Positions 1 to 10,800 of a stretch of DNA of 64,000 bases are shown one piece after another. Position numbers and translations under genes: made by a program. Source of the DNA: Hydra vulgaris (taxonomy: Eukaryota; Cnidaria; Hydrozoa; Anthoathecata; Hydridae); contig NC_088921.1 of assembly GCF_038396675.1 (NCBI RefSeq), forward strand, positions 66,244,501 through 66,308,500. The letters are read 5' to 3'. The first letter of the stretch is position 1. Every line of letters begins with the position of its first letter. The notes under the pieces were generated by a model that was not told where the DNA came from, made no database searches, and saw nothing but the letters and a program-made list of their open reading frames with translations.

Positions 1-460
1 TTCTGTCAATCAAGTTTTGCCAAATAAAAATAGCTTCTTTAACTTATAATTCTTACTGGCATATTGCATTTTTAGGGATTTGTATTAGTCATTTTTTGAA
101 GTCCAAGAATTAGACATGAAAGCCACCAAACAGGGTTTTTACTCTGTTGCAATGTTTGCTATTGTTGCAAGTACATCATAGTTACAAATAAATTGAAATA
201 AATTGCAAATAAATTGAAATTTTAACAAATAAAATTTCTTGAGTCTATTAAACTTAATAGTATTAAATTAGATTGTTTGATTATTTAAATTGATATGTCT
301 ATTAAATTTAATTTTTTTTGATTACTGTCTATTAAATTTAAAACTATCGTTAGGAAATTGAGTTCATTTTTATCTAATTTAGTGTAAAATTATGATTCAG
401 CATTTACCATTTTAAATTATGACTTTGTTTATTTAAAAGCAAATAGGTTACTTCAGTTAT
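1..460. other. AT-rich stretch, nothing recognised
   Basis: No open frame of useful length, repeat unit or TIR was recognised. There are short near-duplicated words around 'ctattaaattta' at 245-345. Confidence 0.5.
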
Positions 461-558
461 GGTTACAACCCACTTTCAACTTTATAACTCCGAAACACGA
501 AAGCTTGATGAACAAGGCCTTTATGCAGAAAAACAATTTAAGGGGGGTACCACCAGGA
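461..558 (-). repeat. SINE-like dispersed repeat, copy 1 (partial)
   Basis: This piece aligns by eye with 10669-10765: both share the words 'caact', 'aactccgaaacac' and 'caaggcc' in the same order with a G-rich stretch after them. Two copies about 10 kb apart, the second with a poly-T side, suggest a dispersed short retroelement. Strand is taken from the second copy, whose A-tail would lie on the minus strand. Confidence 0.5.
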
Positions 559-747
559 ATTTTTAGTTAAATAAGGATTTAGTTTTAGAAATTGTGATTA
601 AATCGTGTACCAGAAAAAATCTGCGTGGATATTTTAATGGGTATTTATTAAACTATTAAGTAACCAAGAAAGCCCAGCCAAATATTGTGAAAAAGTTGAT
701 GTTTAGCATAAAACGCAAAGTTCTCATGTACACAACTTAACAAACTT

Positions 748-886
748 ACTAAAGTGAAATTTAAGAATATAAATATATGTTCTTTCAAAATATAACATTC
801 AATATCGAAATACAATTATTGTATTTTGATATTGAATGTTATATTTTGAAAGTACATATATTAATATTCTTAAATTTCACTTTAGT
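748..886. repeat. Fold-back palindrome (~139 bp)
   Basis: Two arms of about 67 bases (748-814 and 817-886) are near-perfect reverse complements, beginning 'actaaagtgaaat' and ending with its complement, with almost no loop. A hairpin MITE or the residue of an inverted duplication would look like this. No convincing target duplication was found. Confidence 0.75.
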
Positions 887-1763
887 TTTCTAAGCCAGTT
901 TAGAGTTGTCCCAGAGTGACATGAAACTAAATTGGGCCAAAATAACAGATTACCCATATGACTAACTGAAAACTTTTTAGTGAGTATTTGCATTCAAATG
1001 CATTTATATTTAGAATTCAGTTTCTTGCGGTTAATTGCTGAATATCATTGGAATATAATTGCTAAATGCAAAAAAAATTTTTGCTTCTTATCTTGATTTG
1101 ATGACATTTCAATTAAAACTATAACTAACTTGATAACAGAGTTGTTTAAATTTTAAATAACACTAATACAATAAAATTAAAAAAAAATTAGCTAATTAAA
1201 GTAATGCACAGTTTCCGTAAACACCACATCAGAATATGCACAGATTTTTTCCGGTTCATATCTTGCAGTTTTAAAAAATACTTATATATAATAGCTATTA
1301 GCTGTTTATTGCTTATATAATTAGTATGTTGTATAATTGTTATTCACAATTATAAAACAGTTCCAATTATTGAAATATGATTCCAATTAATTGAAAAGTG
1401 ATTTAAAGCTATCTGGTAATTTTTGTTTAAAAATTGCAACCCTGATGTAGAATATGGAGCAAACTGATAGGCAGTTTATTTTTATTTTAACCTCAATATT
1501 AAAATTTGCGTTGCACCATCCTACTTATCATCATCAATATCATCATCATCATCATCATCCTCATTTCCGGTTCATTAAAAATTGTTTTAACTTTTTGTTA
1601 GATTATTATTTTTTTCGTTTTTATACTTAAACTACTTTTCTATTTTATTGTTGCTTTCTTAACTTTTTAAGCACTTTTAAATAAATTTAATAAAATTTGA
1701 ATTATTTTGCATTATGCATATAAGTTTATTGGTATGAGAATATTTAGAAATTGTGTATTACAG
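887..1763. other. AT-rich stretch, nothing recognised
   Basis: No coding stretch recognised. A short (ATC)n run lies near 1528-1560. Confidence 0.4.
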
Positions 1764-1853
1764 GGGATGCAGAAAAGAATGTTGAAAAAAGTTTTGAAAG
1801 CCTTAAAACTCAGGAAAAAACTCATTTGGAAAAAACCTCAGAATCTGCTAAAG
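1764..1853 (+). CDS. Possible internal exon of an unknown host gene
   Basis: A ~90-base open stretch is bounded by a good acceptor (ending 'gtattacag' at 1763) and a donor ('aaag/gttggt' after 1853). Read from the acceptor it encodes about 30 charged residues rich in E, K and S (starting GDAEKNVEKS) with no stop. No upstream or downstream partner exon was identified, so this may be chance. It is listed because both splice signals and the open phase agree. Confidence 0.25.
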
Positions 1854-2582
1854 GTTGGTTTTATCATTTTTATAAAAGTTTTTAATTTTTTTTTTTTTAC
1901 TAGATACAATTACAAGAAAATTTTGAAATAAAGAAATTAAATCTTTGATTTAATAATTATATCTCACATAATTAAATTTGCAACTTTAAAACTCCATGCC
2001 TTTAAAAACATTTAGAGTGATGTTGATAATACTTTTTTGTAATATTTCTATTTATATACACTATTTGAATAAATATTATACTTTAGATTTATTTTTTCCT
2101 TTTTTTTTTGTTTGATTTATTTTTGTTGAACTATTATCACCTTTTATGGATCAATTATCAACTATCATTATCTCGTGTCAAAATCTTTTGTCTTTTTATA
2201 GATGTATATTTTTTTAAATTTTGTTTGTTTATTTGTTATTATATATTTCAAAGACTTTAAGGGTAAGCAAAATAATTCTGTTGACCAGCCTCAAACCCCT
2301 TTATCATCTATTAGGCTGGCATAGATGTAAACCTGTGTTACATTAATTCCTGCCTAGAATGATGAATGCTGGATCTTCTTGACTTTTCTCATAGGTTTTG
2401 CTTGTGCCTCTTTGATAGTGGCTATACAACTCTTCCTGTTATCTCCTAATGAGGGTAAAGCTCTAAAACTCAGTTTAATGGTTCTGAGGCCAGCTGGTAA
2501 TAAGGTTTCCTGTACTCTGCCATAGCTCTCAGAGAGGCTGGTTCCATCAACAGCTGCAAAATATCAGAGTATTAACTGTGCG
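1854..2582. other. Non-coding stretch before a LINE relict
   Basis: No ORF recognised. The less AT-rich part from about 2280 to 2580 runs straight into the RT relict at 2583 and may be untranslated or decayed 5' LINE sequence; this is inferred only from position. Confidence 0.3.
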
Positions 2583-3148
2583 ATGTTGCGCATGGATGGT
2601 GTCCCTAGTAACGCTTTTGACAAAAAGTATTCTCTTTTCAATTGCTTAGAACAGGCAGCCAATCTTGAATCTGATCTCACTTTTGTAACTGAATGGGGCT
2701 CACAGTGGCTTGTAAATTTTAACTCCAAAAAAACTCAGTTATTTACTGCAAACAACTATCGAAGTACTGTCGACATTCCTATATTGATGAATGGCAACCC
2801 TCTCACTGAGTCCTCTTCTTTACATCTTTTTGGATTATCATTTACTGCTGACCTTTTATGGAAACCATATATACAATCAATTGCTAAATTAGCATCTGCT
2901 TAGGTTGCTTCTCTTTTCTCATGCTCGCCATTATCTCTCCTGATTCCATTCTCTACCTTAACAAATCTCTTATTCGTTCCTGTATGGAATACTGTTGTCA
3001 TATTTGGGTTGGTTCTTCTAATGATGCACTTTCTCTTCAAAGCAAGGTCCAAAAACGCATTTTAAACATAGTTGGACCTACTTTATCTGCTAAGCTTGAG
3101 CTTCTTTTCCATCGTCGTAAAGTTGCATCTCTTTCACTTTGTGTATAA
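2583..3148 (+). pseudogene. LINE reverse transcriptase fragment (jockey/CR1-like)
   Basis: Two open pieces (2583-2903 and 2921-3148) match the second half of a non-LTR retrotransposon RT and are clearly the same family as the longer copy on the minus strand at 43562-44866. Shared blocks in order include WGSQWLVNFN, the WKPYI block, the CMEYCCHIW block and the KVQKRI block. The catalytic FADD region lies upstream and is missing. A stop at about 2901 and a frame change break the copy, and it stops before the family C-terminus. Confidence 0.85.
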
Positions 3149-4949
3149 AGTCTGTGATAAAGGCATAAAATAAGTCAGAAAAGGCTTAAATATTTTATCA
3201 GAAAGTGGAAGCATTTACTTTAAGAGCATAAGAGATTTTAAAAGGTAGTTCATGGAGTTAGTCTTGAATATTTTTTAGCAAAAGCAGATCAATTAGTTGG
3301 GAGGCTTACACTAATCTTCAGAGTTTTTAAAAACAAAAAAAAAAAGTTCAGTGATAAAATCACCTGATAAAATAAAAATAGTTAAAGGCATTTAAGTTGT
3401 AGTAAACATTATTCCAGTTGTAGTATTTGACTTTTGAGTTTATTTTTTAAATGCCATCTTATGTGAAAAGGAGTGTAATCATGTATCTAATGTTTGTTTT
3501 TTACAACTTGGGTATGGCTCATTGCATGTTTTTATAATTTGCACTATAAAAGCTAAACTAAACTAAAGACTATTAAATGAAACCCTTTTAAATTTAAAAA
3601 ATGTTATTTTTATGCTTATCTTTTCTAGTTTATCTTTTATTTGTTTTATTCCTTTATTGTTTTTATTCCTTAAGATTTTGTTCTCTTTTCAGTTTATTGT
3701 TTGTTTATTTTGCACATTTTCAAAACATGCAATATTTAAATCATTGTAAAAAAACTAGAGTTTATAGTTGTATCTTCAGCAAAATCATTCATTGTTATTG
3801 ATGCAACACATGACCAAGAATGAAATTTTGTGGTACCCCAGAAATTACTAGAAATGAAGTAAAGTGCTGTCAATAAATATCTTGAAGACTGTAGTTAGAA
3901 AGGATATAATAATTGTTTTGAAATGATTTCAGATCTAAAGCCCTGTTGGCTGATATAGGAAAAATGATAGAATAAAAAAAACTTTGCATTTATTTGTACG
4001 CAATCAATGGAACAATTTTTTATATATTTAAAAATACCTTGACAATGCAAAATTTTCGATATTAACAGAGATTTTCCAAAATTTTATATTAGGTTCTTTG
4101 AAAACAAGAAACTTCATCTTATATCCATGCCTAAAAAATAACTTATTTTGAATTAAGAAAAAAGAGAAAAAAGATGATTTTTCAGTGTAATGACATCAAA
4201 ACCTTTATCGGTATTTTAAGTAAAAGCATGAGTAAAAGATGTCTTTTTTACAGTTTGAAAAAATGATTCATGCCATCAACATTACTTATTATTATTAAAC
4301 AAAGTTTTATTAAAATAACAAGTAAAACACACACACATTTACTCATGAGGTGAACAATCTGCTCCAATATTTTTCGAAATTTTAAAGTAGTTTATACAGT
4401 TCTGTATAATTATTATGCTGTTAGAAAATAAGTTGAAATATTATTTTTAAATCTTGGTTTTCCAAATTAACAATTATTAAATTTCAAGAAAAAAATCCAC
4501 AGGCCAAAAAAACTTTCCTCACAAATGTCTTTAAGATTTCTGTAAGAATTCAGACTTATTTCTGTTTTTTTTAAAATGTCTTTAATAATTTTGTGTTTGA
4601 AAAGTTAGATAACTGTTTCCCAAACAGTTTGAATTTTTATTTGAAGGTGAGCTCTACAAATTTAACTCAAAATTTTTGTTAATGCTTGGTAATCTTTTTT
4701 AAATTTGACAAATCCATATTAAGCTGAACCTGAGCAAAATCTTGCATTGTAAAGCAGAGATTTTTTGAGAATGACCTTTGTTTGGTCGAGGTATCCGCCC
4801 AGTTCTCTGTGGTGAGCATCTTTTGTAGAGATGTGATTTTTGTGATCTGCTGCAGTACTATCTTCTACAGGAAGCTGCTTATGATTGATTCTGAATGTAT
4901 TTGGGTTGATTAGAAACAGATAAGTGCATTCTTTAACTTGCAGTATTAT
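3149..4949. other. AT-rich intergenic stretch
   Basis: No gene, TIR or tandem array recognised in 1.8 kb. A short (CA)n run lies near 4327-4340. Short ORFs here are compositional. Confidence 0.45.
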
Positions 4950-5640
4950 TTTGATTTGGATTGGTAAAAAAATTAAATGAGATTAATATTTCACTTTTTA
5001 CATCTTGCCTCATAGGAACAACAGTTCTGCATGCTACATTGAGAAATAAAATTGATGTGCATACAAATAATTTGTACAATACTTTGTTTAAAAAGCTGGA
5101 GTGTATTGGAACATTTTTTCGTGCAGAGAATTCAAATGATTTTTCTCTTTTTTGATTTGGCTTTTCTTTTTTTCAGTTTACTATTTTAGTGATCTGTTGT
5201 TTGATTTTTTAATTTATTGCTTGATCCTAAGATTTTAGTTTCAATAAAGGAAACTGTTTGGTTTAAATTAGGAATCAAGGATATCATTGAATGGCAAGAT
5301 TTTAATTCCAATCTAGGAAAAAGTTTAGTTTCCGATCATTTGACCGAAAATGGTGACAGTAAGTCTTATATATCATTTAAAACTCAAATAAGTTTATTTT
5401 TACGTTTGGGTAAAAGAAAAATTTCCTAATTTTTAAAGTTACCAATAAATAACTTGCGAAAATCCATGTGTGAACATAGTAATGTTGTAAATTTTGGTAT
5501 ATATTTTAATAAACAGGACTTTTTAAATAATTAACGGTTTCAACTGATGGTGGTTGAGCATAAGAGTCAAAACTTGAAACAAAAAAAAAACTTGAAGTAA
5601 AAAGTGAAATATTAATCTCATTTAATTTTTTTACCAATCC
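4950..5640 (+). repeat. Inverted repeat arm A (~690 bp)
   Basis: This segment is nearly identical to the reverse complement of 6606-7296. It is bounded on both sides by the same ~44-base sequence in inverted orientation (4953-5000 and 5597-5640, core 'attaaatgagattaat'), so each arm by itself has the form of a MITE with terminal inverted repeats. It carries a 70-codon frame (5217-5429) and a 64-codon frame (4961-5155) that recur in arm B almost unchanged; recent duplication explains this without selection. Confidence 0.85.
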
Positions 5641-5641
5641 A

Positions 5642-6384
5642 GTTACAAACAGAGATGAAGCTATTAAATTAGCATCTAAACCAAACTGTAAAATTAGAAC
5701 AATATTTGATGAAAACTTAATAGCAATAAATATGAAAAGAACAAAATTACTTTATAACAAACCAATTTACTTAGGTATGTGTATTTTAGATTTAAGTAAA
5801 ACACTAATGTATGAATTTCACTATGATTACATAAAGAAAAAATATTCTGATCGAGCAAAACTATTATTCACAGATACAGATTCGTTAGCATATGAAATAA
5901 AAATAGAACACTTTTATGCAGATATTTCTAATGATGTTGAAAGCAAATTTGATACAAGTGAATTTAACCAAAAGCACCCAGCAACTAATAATGGAGGTTT
6001 TAAAGTTGGTGCTAATAAGAAAGTAATAGGAATGTTTAAAGATGAAACAACAAGAGCACAAATTGAAGAATTTATAGGACTCAGATCAAAGTTGTATTCT
6101 TACAAAGTACACAGAAAAGATAACAAAAAATATAAGGGGGTAAAGAAAAATGTTGTTGAAAATATATAACACATGAAGATTATAAAGATTGTTTATTAAA
6201 TAAAAGGAATGATATTAGGAAAATGAATGTAATAAGATCCCATTTACATGAAGTTTACACAGAAGAAGTCAATAAAATAGCATTAAGCTCAGAAGACGAT
6301 AAAAGATTTATTTTAGAAGATGGTATACACACATTAGCATATAGGCACTACAAACTAAAAGAAGAAGAAAAAAACAATTTATAA
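5642..6384 (+). pseudogene. polB: Polinton protein-primed DNA polymerase B, C-terminal part
   Basis: The frame entering at 5642 (first ATG at 5732) encodes the palm/thumb end of a family B polymerase. The motif C tetrad DTDS is present in LLFTDTDSLAYE, and the stretch up to it matches Polinton polB order. The enzyme would replicate the element by protein priming. A frameshift near 6165 ends the first ORF; the protein resumes in another frame and runs to the stop at 6382-6384. The N-terminal two thirds, including motif A, are absent here. It is fused directly to repeat arm A and points away from the polB N-terminus at 7297-7912. Confidence 0.85.
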
Positions 6385-6390
6385 GTAAAA

Positions 6391-6584
6391 ATGAAAAAGA
6401 TTAATAATCATAAACTTATCAATGTTGAAGGAATAATTTTACCAAATGAGCCACTAACAAATTTTCAATTGATCAAGGCAGCAAAAAAGCTAAAAATAAA
6501 ACATTTTACAGGTGTATTTGAAAGAGATGAATTACCTAAAAATACACAAAAAAAGAATGTGGAGTATTAAATACAGGAGATTGA
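6391..6584 (+). pseudogene. Adenain-like cysteine protease, N-terminal fragment
   Basis: An ATG at 6391, six bases after the polB stop, opens a frame resembling the start of the Polinton maturation protease (FxGVFxRDELPK-type block at about residues 40-50). A frameshift near 6560 is followed by a few more matching residues (ECGVLN) and a stop at 6582. The piece ends just short of where the catalytic His would be, because repeat arm B begins about 20 bases later. In adenovirus-like systems this enzyme cleaves virion precursors; this fragment cannot be active. The family assignment comes from recognised sequence pattern and the position after polB. Confidence 0.65.
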
Positions 6585-6605
6585 AGTACGCAAGGATTTC
6601 ATTGG

Positions 6606-7296
6606 ATTTTGATTTGGATTGGTAAAAAAATTAAATGAGATTAATATTTCACTTTTTACTTCAAGTTTTTTTTTTTGTTTCAAGTTTTGACTCTTATGCT
6701 CAACCACCACCAGTTGAAACCGTTAATTATTTAAAAAGTCCTGTTTATTAAAATATATAACAAAATTTACAACATTACTATGTTCACACATGGATTTTCG
6801 CAAGTTGTTTATTGGTAACTTTAAAAATTAAGAAATTTTTCTTTTACCCAAACGTAAAAATAAACTTATTTGAGTTTTAAAAGATATATAAGACTTACTG
6901 TCACCATTTTCGGTCAAATGATCGGAAACTAAACTTTTTCCTAGATTGGAATTAAAATCTTGCCATTCAATGATATCCCTGATTCCTAATTTAAACCAAA
7001 CAGTTTCCTTTATTGAAACTAAAATCTTAGGATCAAGCAATAAATTAAAAAATCAAACAACAGATCACTAAAATAGTAAACTGAAAAAAAGAAAAGCCAA
7101 ATCAAAAAAGAGAAAAATCATTTGAATTCTCTGCACGAAAAAATGTTCCAATACACTCCAGCTTTTTAGACAGAGTATTGTACAAATTATTTGTATGCAC
7201 ATCAATTTTATTTCTCAATGTAGCATGCAGAACTGTTGTTCCTATGAGGCAAGATGTAAAAAGTGAAATATTAATCTTATTTAATTTTTTTATTGA
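6606..7296 (-). repeat. Inverted repeat arm B (~690 bp)
   Basis: Near-identical reverse complement of arm A (4950-5640), with a 965-bp spacer between them holding the polB C-terminus and protease start. The right edge, near 7296, falls inside the polB N-terminal coding sequence, so the arm interrupts polB. Small differences from arm A include single-base changes in both shared ORFs and in the outer end (7258-7300). Confidence 0.85.
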
Positions 7297-7912
7297 TTCT
7301 AATACAACTTGATTCTTCGTTGCAAATGGAGCAGTTGTGATTATAGTTTCTCCTGTATTATTATCAGTATGCTCCATTTCACAAGATAGAACTATATAAA
7401 CCTTTGATTTTCTATTTTCATTTAGTATTTTAATTGCACTATTTTATTACAAGATTCATAAATGATAAAGCATCATAACCTTTTTCACCTGCAGCTGTAA
7501 TTAGTTTTGTAACATTCTAAATAGGTATTTGCATTAGTTTAATTCTATTTGTTTTTTAAATCCAAATTTATTGCACAATTTTGCAACTTAAGACCTTAAT
7601 GCTTCAATATTTTCATTAGTTGTTTTTTTAATTGTATCAGGAACAGATGTAATCCAATCTGCAATAGAGTTTATATATATTACTCGATTTTATATATTAC
7701 TCTATTATATATATTACTCGATTTTGAGATATTGCTGTATTAGTTGCAATAAAAGGTGCAGGGGTTAAAATTGTGGAAGATGCTATATCCATAATCGGTT
7801 CGTCTAATATAATTTGTAATGATCTTATGAGATCACTTTTCCACATTCTATAATATCTAATTTTTCGCTCTCTGGCAATTTGTCTCAATTCTTTGACATT
7901 TTTGTTTTCCAT
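7297..7912 (-). pseudogene. polB: Polinton DNA polymerase B, N-terminal part
   Basis: The ATG at 7912 starts a frame with an N-terminal Rho_N/SAP-like helical block (NVKELRQIARERK), followed downstream by pieces resembling the conserved N-terminal region of Polinton polB: a WITSVP-type block near 7640-7665 and a block near 7300-7420 containing LSCEMEHTD. Several stops and frame changes lie between 7430 and 7690, and a tandem 'tatatatattactcgatttt' duplication disrupts 7674-7725. Beyond 7297 the gene is replaced by repeat arm B. The remainder of the gene, C-terminal end only, is at 5642-6384 on the other strand. Confidence 0.7.
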
Positions 7913-8044
7913 TTTTTTTTATATGACATGATTTTTTTTTTATATTTTTATTTTTCTTACATCAATTTTAATATATTTTATTTTCTTAACATTTTTTTTT
8001 TATTTATTTTCTTTATGTATATTTATTAAAATATAAATAAATTT

Positions 8045-8464
8045 TTATATCATCTCTGTGGCTGTTATTTTTTTTTTTTTTTTTTTTTCAGTATTAAATA
8101 TCTCAATTTTAACACCATTATCAATCTTTCCATTGCGTAATTCAAAATATCTCCATCCATGCTTAGTTCCACGCATAGCTCTATATAATGATGGATATAT
8201 TGTAATTTCTCCTGTTTCCATGTTAGTTAATTTAATAGGAACTAGTTTATTTCTATTTGATTTTAATCTTTCATATTTTGGATCTGTAATTTTTTCTGGT
8301 GTTTTGCGATTTTTTCTTGGTCTTCCGACTGGATTCTTCACATTTGTTTCTTTTACTGGATATATTCTAGGTCTATCAACTGATCTTTTCTCATTTACTT
8401 CTTTCACTTCAGTCATAATAGATTCTTTATTTAATAACACATTATCCATAGCAATCATTAGCAA
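8045..8464 (-). CDS. Polinton small basic protein with AT-hook-like motif
   Basis: A 139-codon frame encodes a basic protein with a GRPRK AT-hook-like motif near residues 50-56, a preceding RPRIYP segment, and a C-terminal block (about residues 80-125) of NUMOD-like appearance: ETGEITIYPSLYRAMRG. A run of lysines near the end comes from a poly-T slippage tract on the plus strand (8068-8089), so the last residues may be out of the original frame. A DNA-binding role is inferred from the motif. It lies between polB and the capsid gene in the same direction, and is one of the few unbroken frames of the element. Confidence 0.5.
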   Translation of the reverse strand: MLMIAMDNVLLNKESIMTEVKEVNEKRSVDRPRIYPVKETNVKNPVGRPRKNRKTPEKITDPKYERLKSNRNKLVPIKLTNMETGEITIYPSLYRAMRGTKHGWRYFELRNGKIDNGVKIEIFNTEKKKKKKITATEMI

Positions 8465-8592
8465 TGTAGCGAGATTGTCAGATGTTTTTGAATTGTTATT
8501 TTCTTCTTAAAGATTTTTAAATTTTTCTTTGTATATTTCATATTCTTTTTATTATATAAAGAGAAAAAATTTAACTAATTTTCAAAAAAGTT

Positions 8593-9890
8593 TTAATAAA
8601 CAATATTCATTTTATTTCCATCTGATTGAAATTGTAACCATTTATCAAATATTACAACAGCAAAAGTTTCAGTATTTGCTGGAACAGTCACATTAAATGT
8701 TGCTTTAATTTGTACATCTACTGCTGATGATTTTAATCTTTCTGATTGTTTACAAACATCAAAAACCATAGGTGGGTATAAATCGTTATATTCAGAAGGA
8801 GGTATGTTGCTTTGTGTGATCAATTCATTCATTCCATAAAATTTTTTACTAAACACAGATGCATCTCTATAAGCTCTTGAAAATTGCTGATTTGGGAATG
8901 ATAAATTATAATCAACAGCAGAATATCTTTCCTGATTAAGCATAATGTACATATTTTTCTAGTCACAATGATCGAATATTGAAGGATTAAGTTCTTGATC
9001 TCCATCTTTATTTGTTTGAAATCCAACAATAATATATCTTGGTTTCTCAGGAGATATCTTTATGCTTAATCTCCAAGAAAATGTAGTAGATTGAGGAACA
9101 GGTATAGTATCACACTGCCTCGCTTGAAAAGTTGCTGGAATTGTCACTTTTGATTCAATAGTTATAAAGATTAATCATTTCTACATCTAATGGAGTCACA
9201 TGCGGTATAAACAATAATATTTTAATAAGATTAACTTTTCCTGCAGCTGCAGCAGCAAGCCTAAAAATTGCATCATCACTTTTTCTTACAAGAGTTAGTG
9301 TATGTTTATATCCATAAATAACTTTTTTGTAATCATCACAGAATCCACATATGTGTCTTAAAGGTATGGTGAATGAAAATGTTCCCTTGTATGGTGAATG
9401 AAAATGTTCCCTGTAGTTGGTTCTTGAATTATGTATGCTTGTCTTACTGCAAACACTATGTTATCAGCAAGTACTGTTGTTGCAGAATCTTTATACCACA
9501 ATTGATTTAATCCTTGTGCTGATTGAAAGTCGTTTGGGTATTTAAGCAATCCTAACATTGTAGTTGCTTGTCCTGGATGATTAACATCTACTTGTTGGTT
9601 TGATAATTGATATGATATTTGACTAAATAAGTGCATAATACCATTATTTGTGAGTGACACTGCATCTGCATTAGCATAAGCTGCTCTATCAGCTTTAAAA
9701 AGTGTTCCTTCAAACAAGAGAAAAGCCTCAGGTGGAAGTGTGAACAAATCTTGTTGCTCAACATTGATTCTACTTGCTCCAGAACTATTTAGATTTGTAT
9801 GAGCCACTGGCTCATATTCATGGAATTCAAATCTTTCAATTCCTTCATCAACAGTTGAGATTTCTGTAATTTTAATACTTCCGAAGTTGC
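8593..9890 (-). pseudogene. Polinton major capsid protein (double jelly roll)
   Basis: Three open pieces in order (9890-9358, 9345-9165, 9147-8593) match the Polinton/adintovirus hexon-type capsid protein along most of its length. Recognisable blocks are the N-terminal DEGIERFEFHEYEP, a central DDAIFRLAAAAAGKV, then PRYIIVGFQT and finally QQFSRAYRDASVF. The protein would form the virion shell. Breaks: a 24-bp tandem duplication at about 9362-9412, a frameshift near 9165, and an in-frame stop at 8959-8961 with the frame continuing unchanged after it. The start lies beyond a poly-T tract at 9890-9908 and is not resolved. Confidence 0.85.
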
Positions 9891-9962
9891 CTTTTTTTTT
9901 TTTTTTTAAACATACAATACAAAAAAAAAAATTTCTTTTGCTAACTAATAATTGTAAAAAAA

Positions 9963-10540
9963 TTACGCAAATCTAAGACCACATCCTTTTTTAACTAGAT
10001 CTTCTATTTTTAATGCATTTTCATTTGAGATTTTTTAACTGATTTTATCGATTTTATTGATTTTATTGAAGTTCATTAATTTACTTATATTTGTCGTTAC
10101 CTCATCTCCATTAAATTTGAAATTATTTCTTTACTTTTTTTATTAATAGCAATATTTGGTTGTGAAACTAATTTTGAAGATGCTTTTTCAATTAATTGTT
10201 TTCCTTTTTCAACTGCAACATCTCTAACAGCTTCTATTGCTGATGTTGAAAGTTCTTTTCCTGCTGATTTAGCAGCAGTTAATGCAGTTTTTCCTAATTC
10301 GCTAGCAGTCAACCTATTTAACATAGCTGATGATACTCTGGTTGCTTTTGGCGCTGCTGCTTGTTTAAATAAATTTTTTATGCTGTCGAATATACCACTT
10401 CCTCCAACAACATTTTTCTTTACATATCTCTTATTATGAACAATAAGCATTTTTACGTAGTTCAAGCATTTCAATTAGTGCATAAGGGTCACTAGGAAGA
10501 ATTATAGCTTATAATCCTGTTCCTTTTGATTCACGCTTGT
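9963..10540 (-). pseudogene. Small virion-type protein(s) of the Polinton
   Basis: The main open part (10474-10097, 125 codons) has GGSGIFDSIKNLF near residue 25, an amphipathic glycine-led segment typical of minor virion proteins, followed by an Ala/Lys-rich helical region. A frame change near 10100 leads to a C-terminal piece (EDLVKKGCGLRFA) ending at a stop at 9963-9965. Upstream, in another frame, a KGTGL / LPSDPYALIEMLEL piece (about 10540-10440) looks like the end of a separate small Polinton ORF that has become fused. A membrane-active or core role is only inferred. Confidence 0.55.
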
Positions 10541-10557
10541 CATTTTTCTTTATATCC

Positions 10558-10800
10558 TTTTTTTTTTTTTTTTTTTTTTTTTCAGATTATTCACCTCCCC
10601 AAGGCCCGAGGAGGGCCACTACAGTCGAGGAGGCTACTCATTTTTTTTTTTTTTAGTTGTAATTCGTGGTGCAACCCTCTCTCAACTCTTTAACTCCGAA
10701 ACACAAACCTTGCCGAGCAAGGCCGCTGCGCGGAAAAAATAAGTTGAGCGCGGTACTTCCAGGGACGTGGTGGGAGTCAAACTCCGAACCTTTCGCTTAC
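10558..10800 (-). mobile_element. SINE-like element inserted in the Polinton
   Basis: On the minus strand the element starts near 10800 with a B-box-like word (complement of 'gagtcaaactcc', 10776-10787), runs through the body shared with 461-558, and ends in an A-tail seen as poly-T at 10561-10582; a second poly-T lies at 10640-10654. No A box was found at the 5' side, so it is probably 5'-truncated. It is less AT-rich than its surroundings. It sits at the 3' end of the Polinton gene at 10801-11530. Confidence 0.6.

Noticed and set aside
5217..5429. Conserved 70-aa protein in both inverted arms as evidence of function
   Set aside because: The arms are near-identical along their whole length, so similarity reflects recent duplication and says nothing about selection on the frame.
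8058..8510. 150-codon plus-strand frame
   Set aside because: Antisense shadow of the Polinton AT-hook-like gene at 8045-8464; hydrophobic by composition and starting in a poly-T tract.
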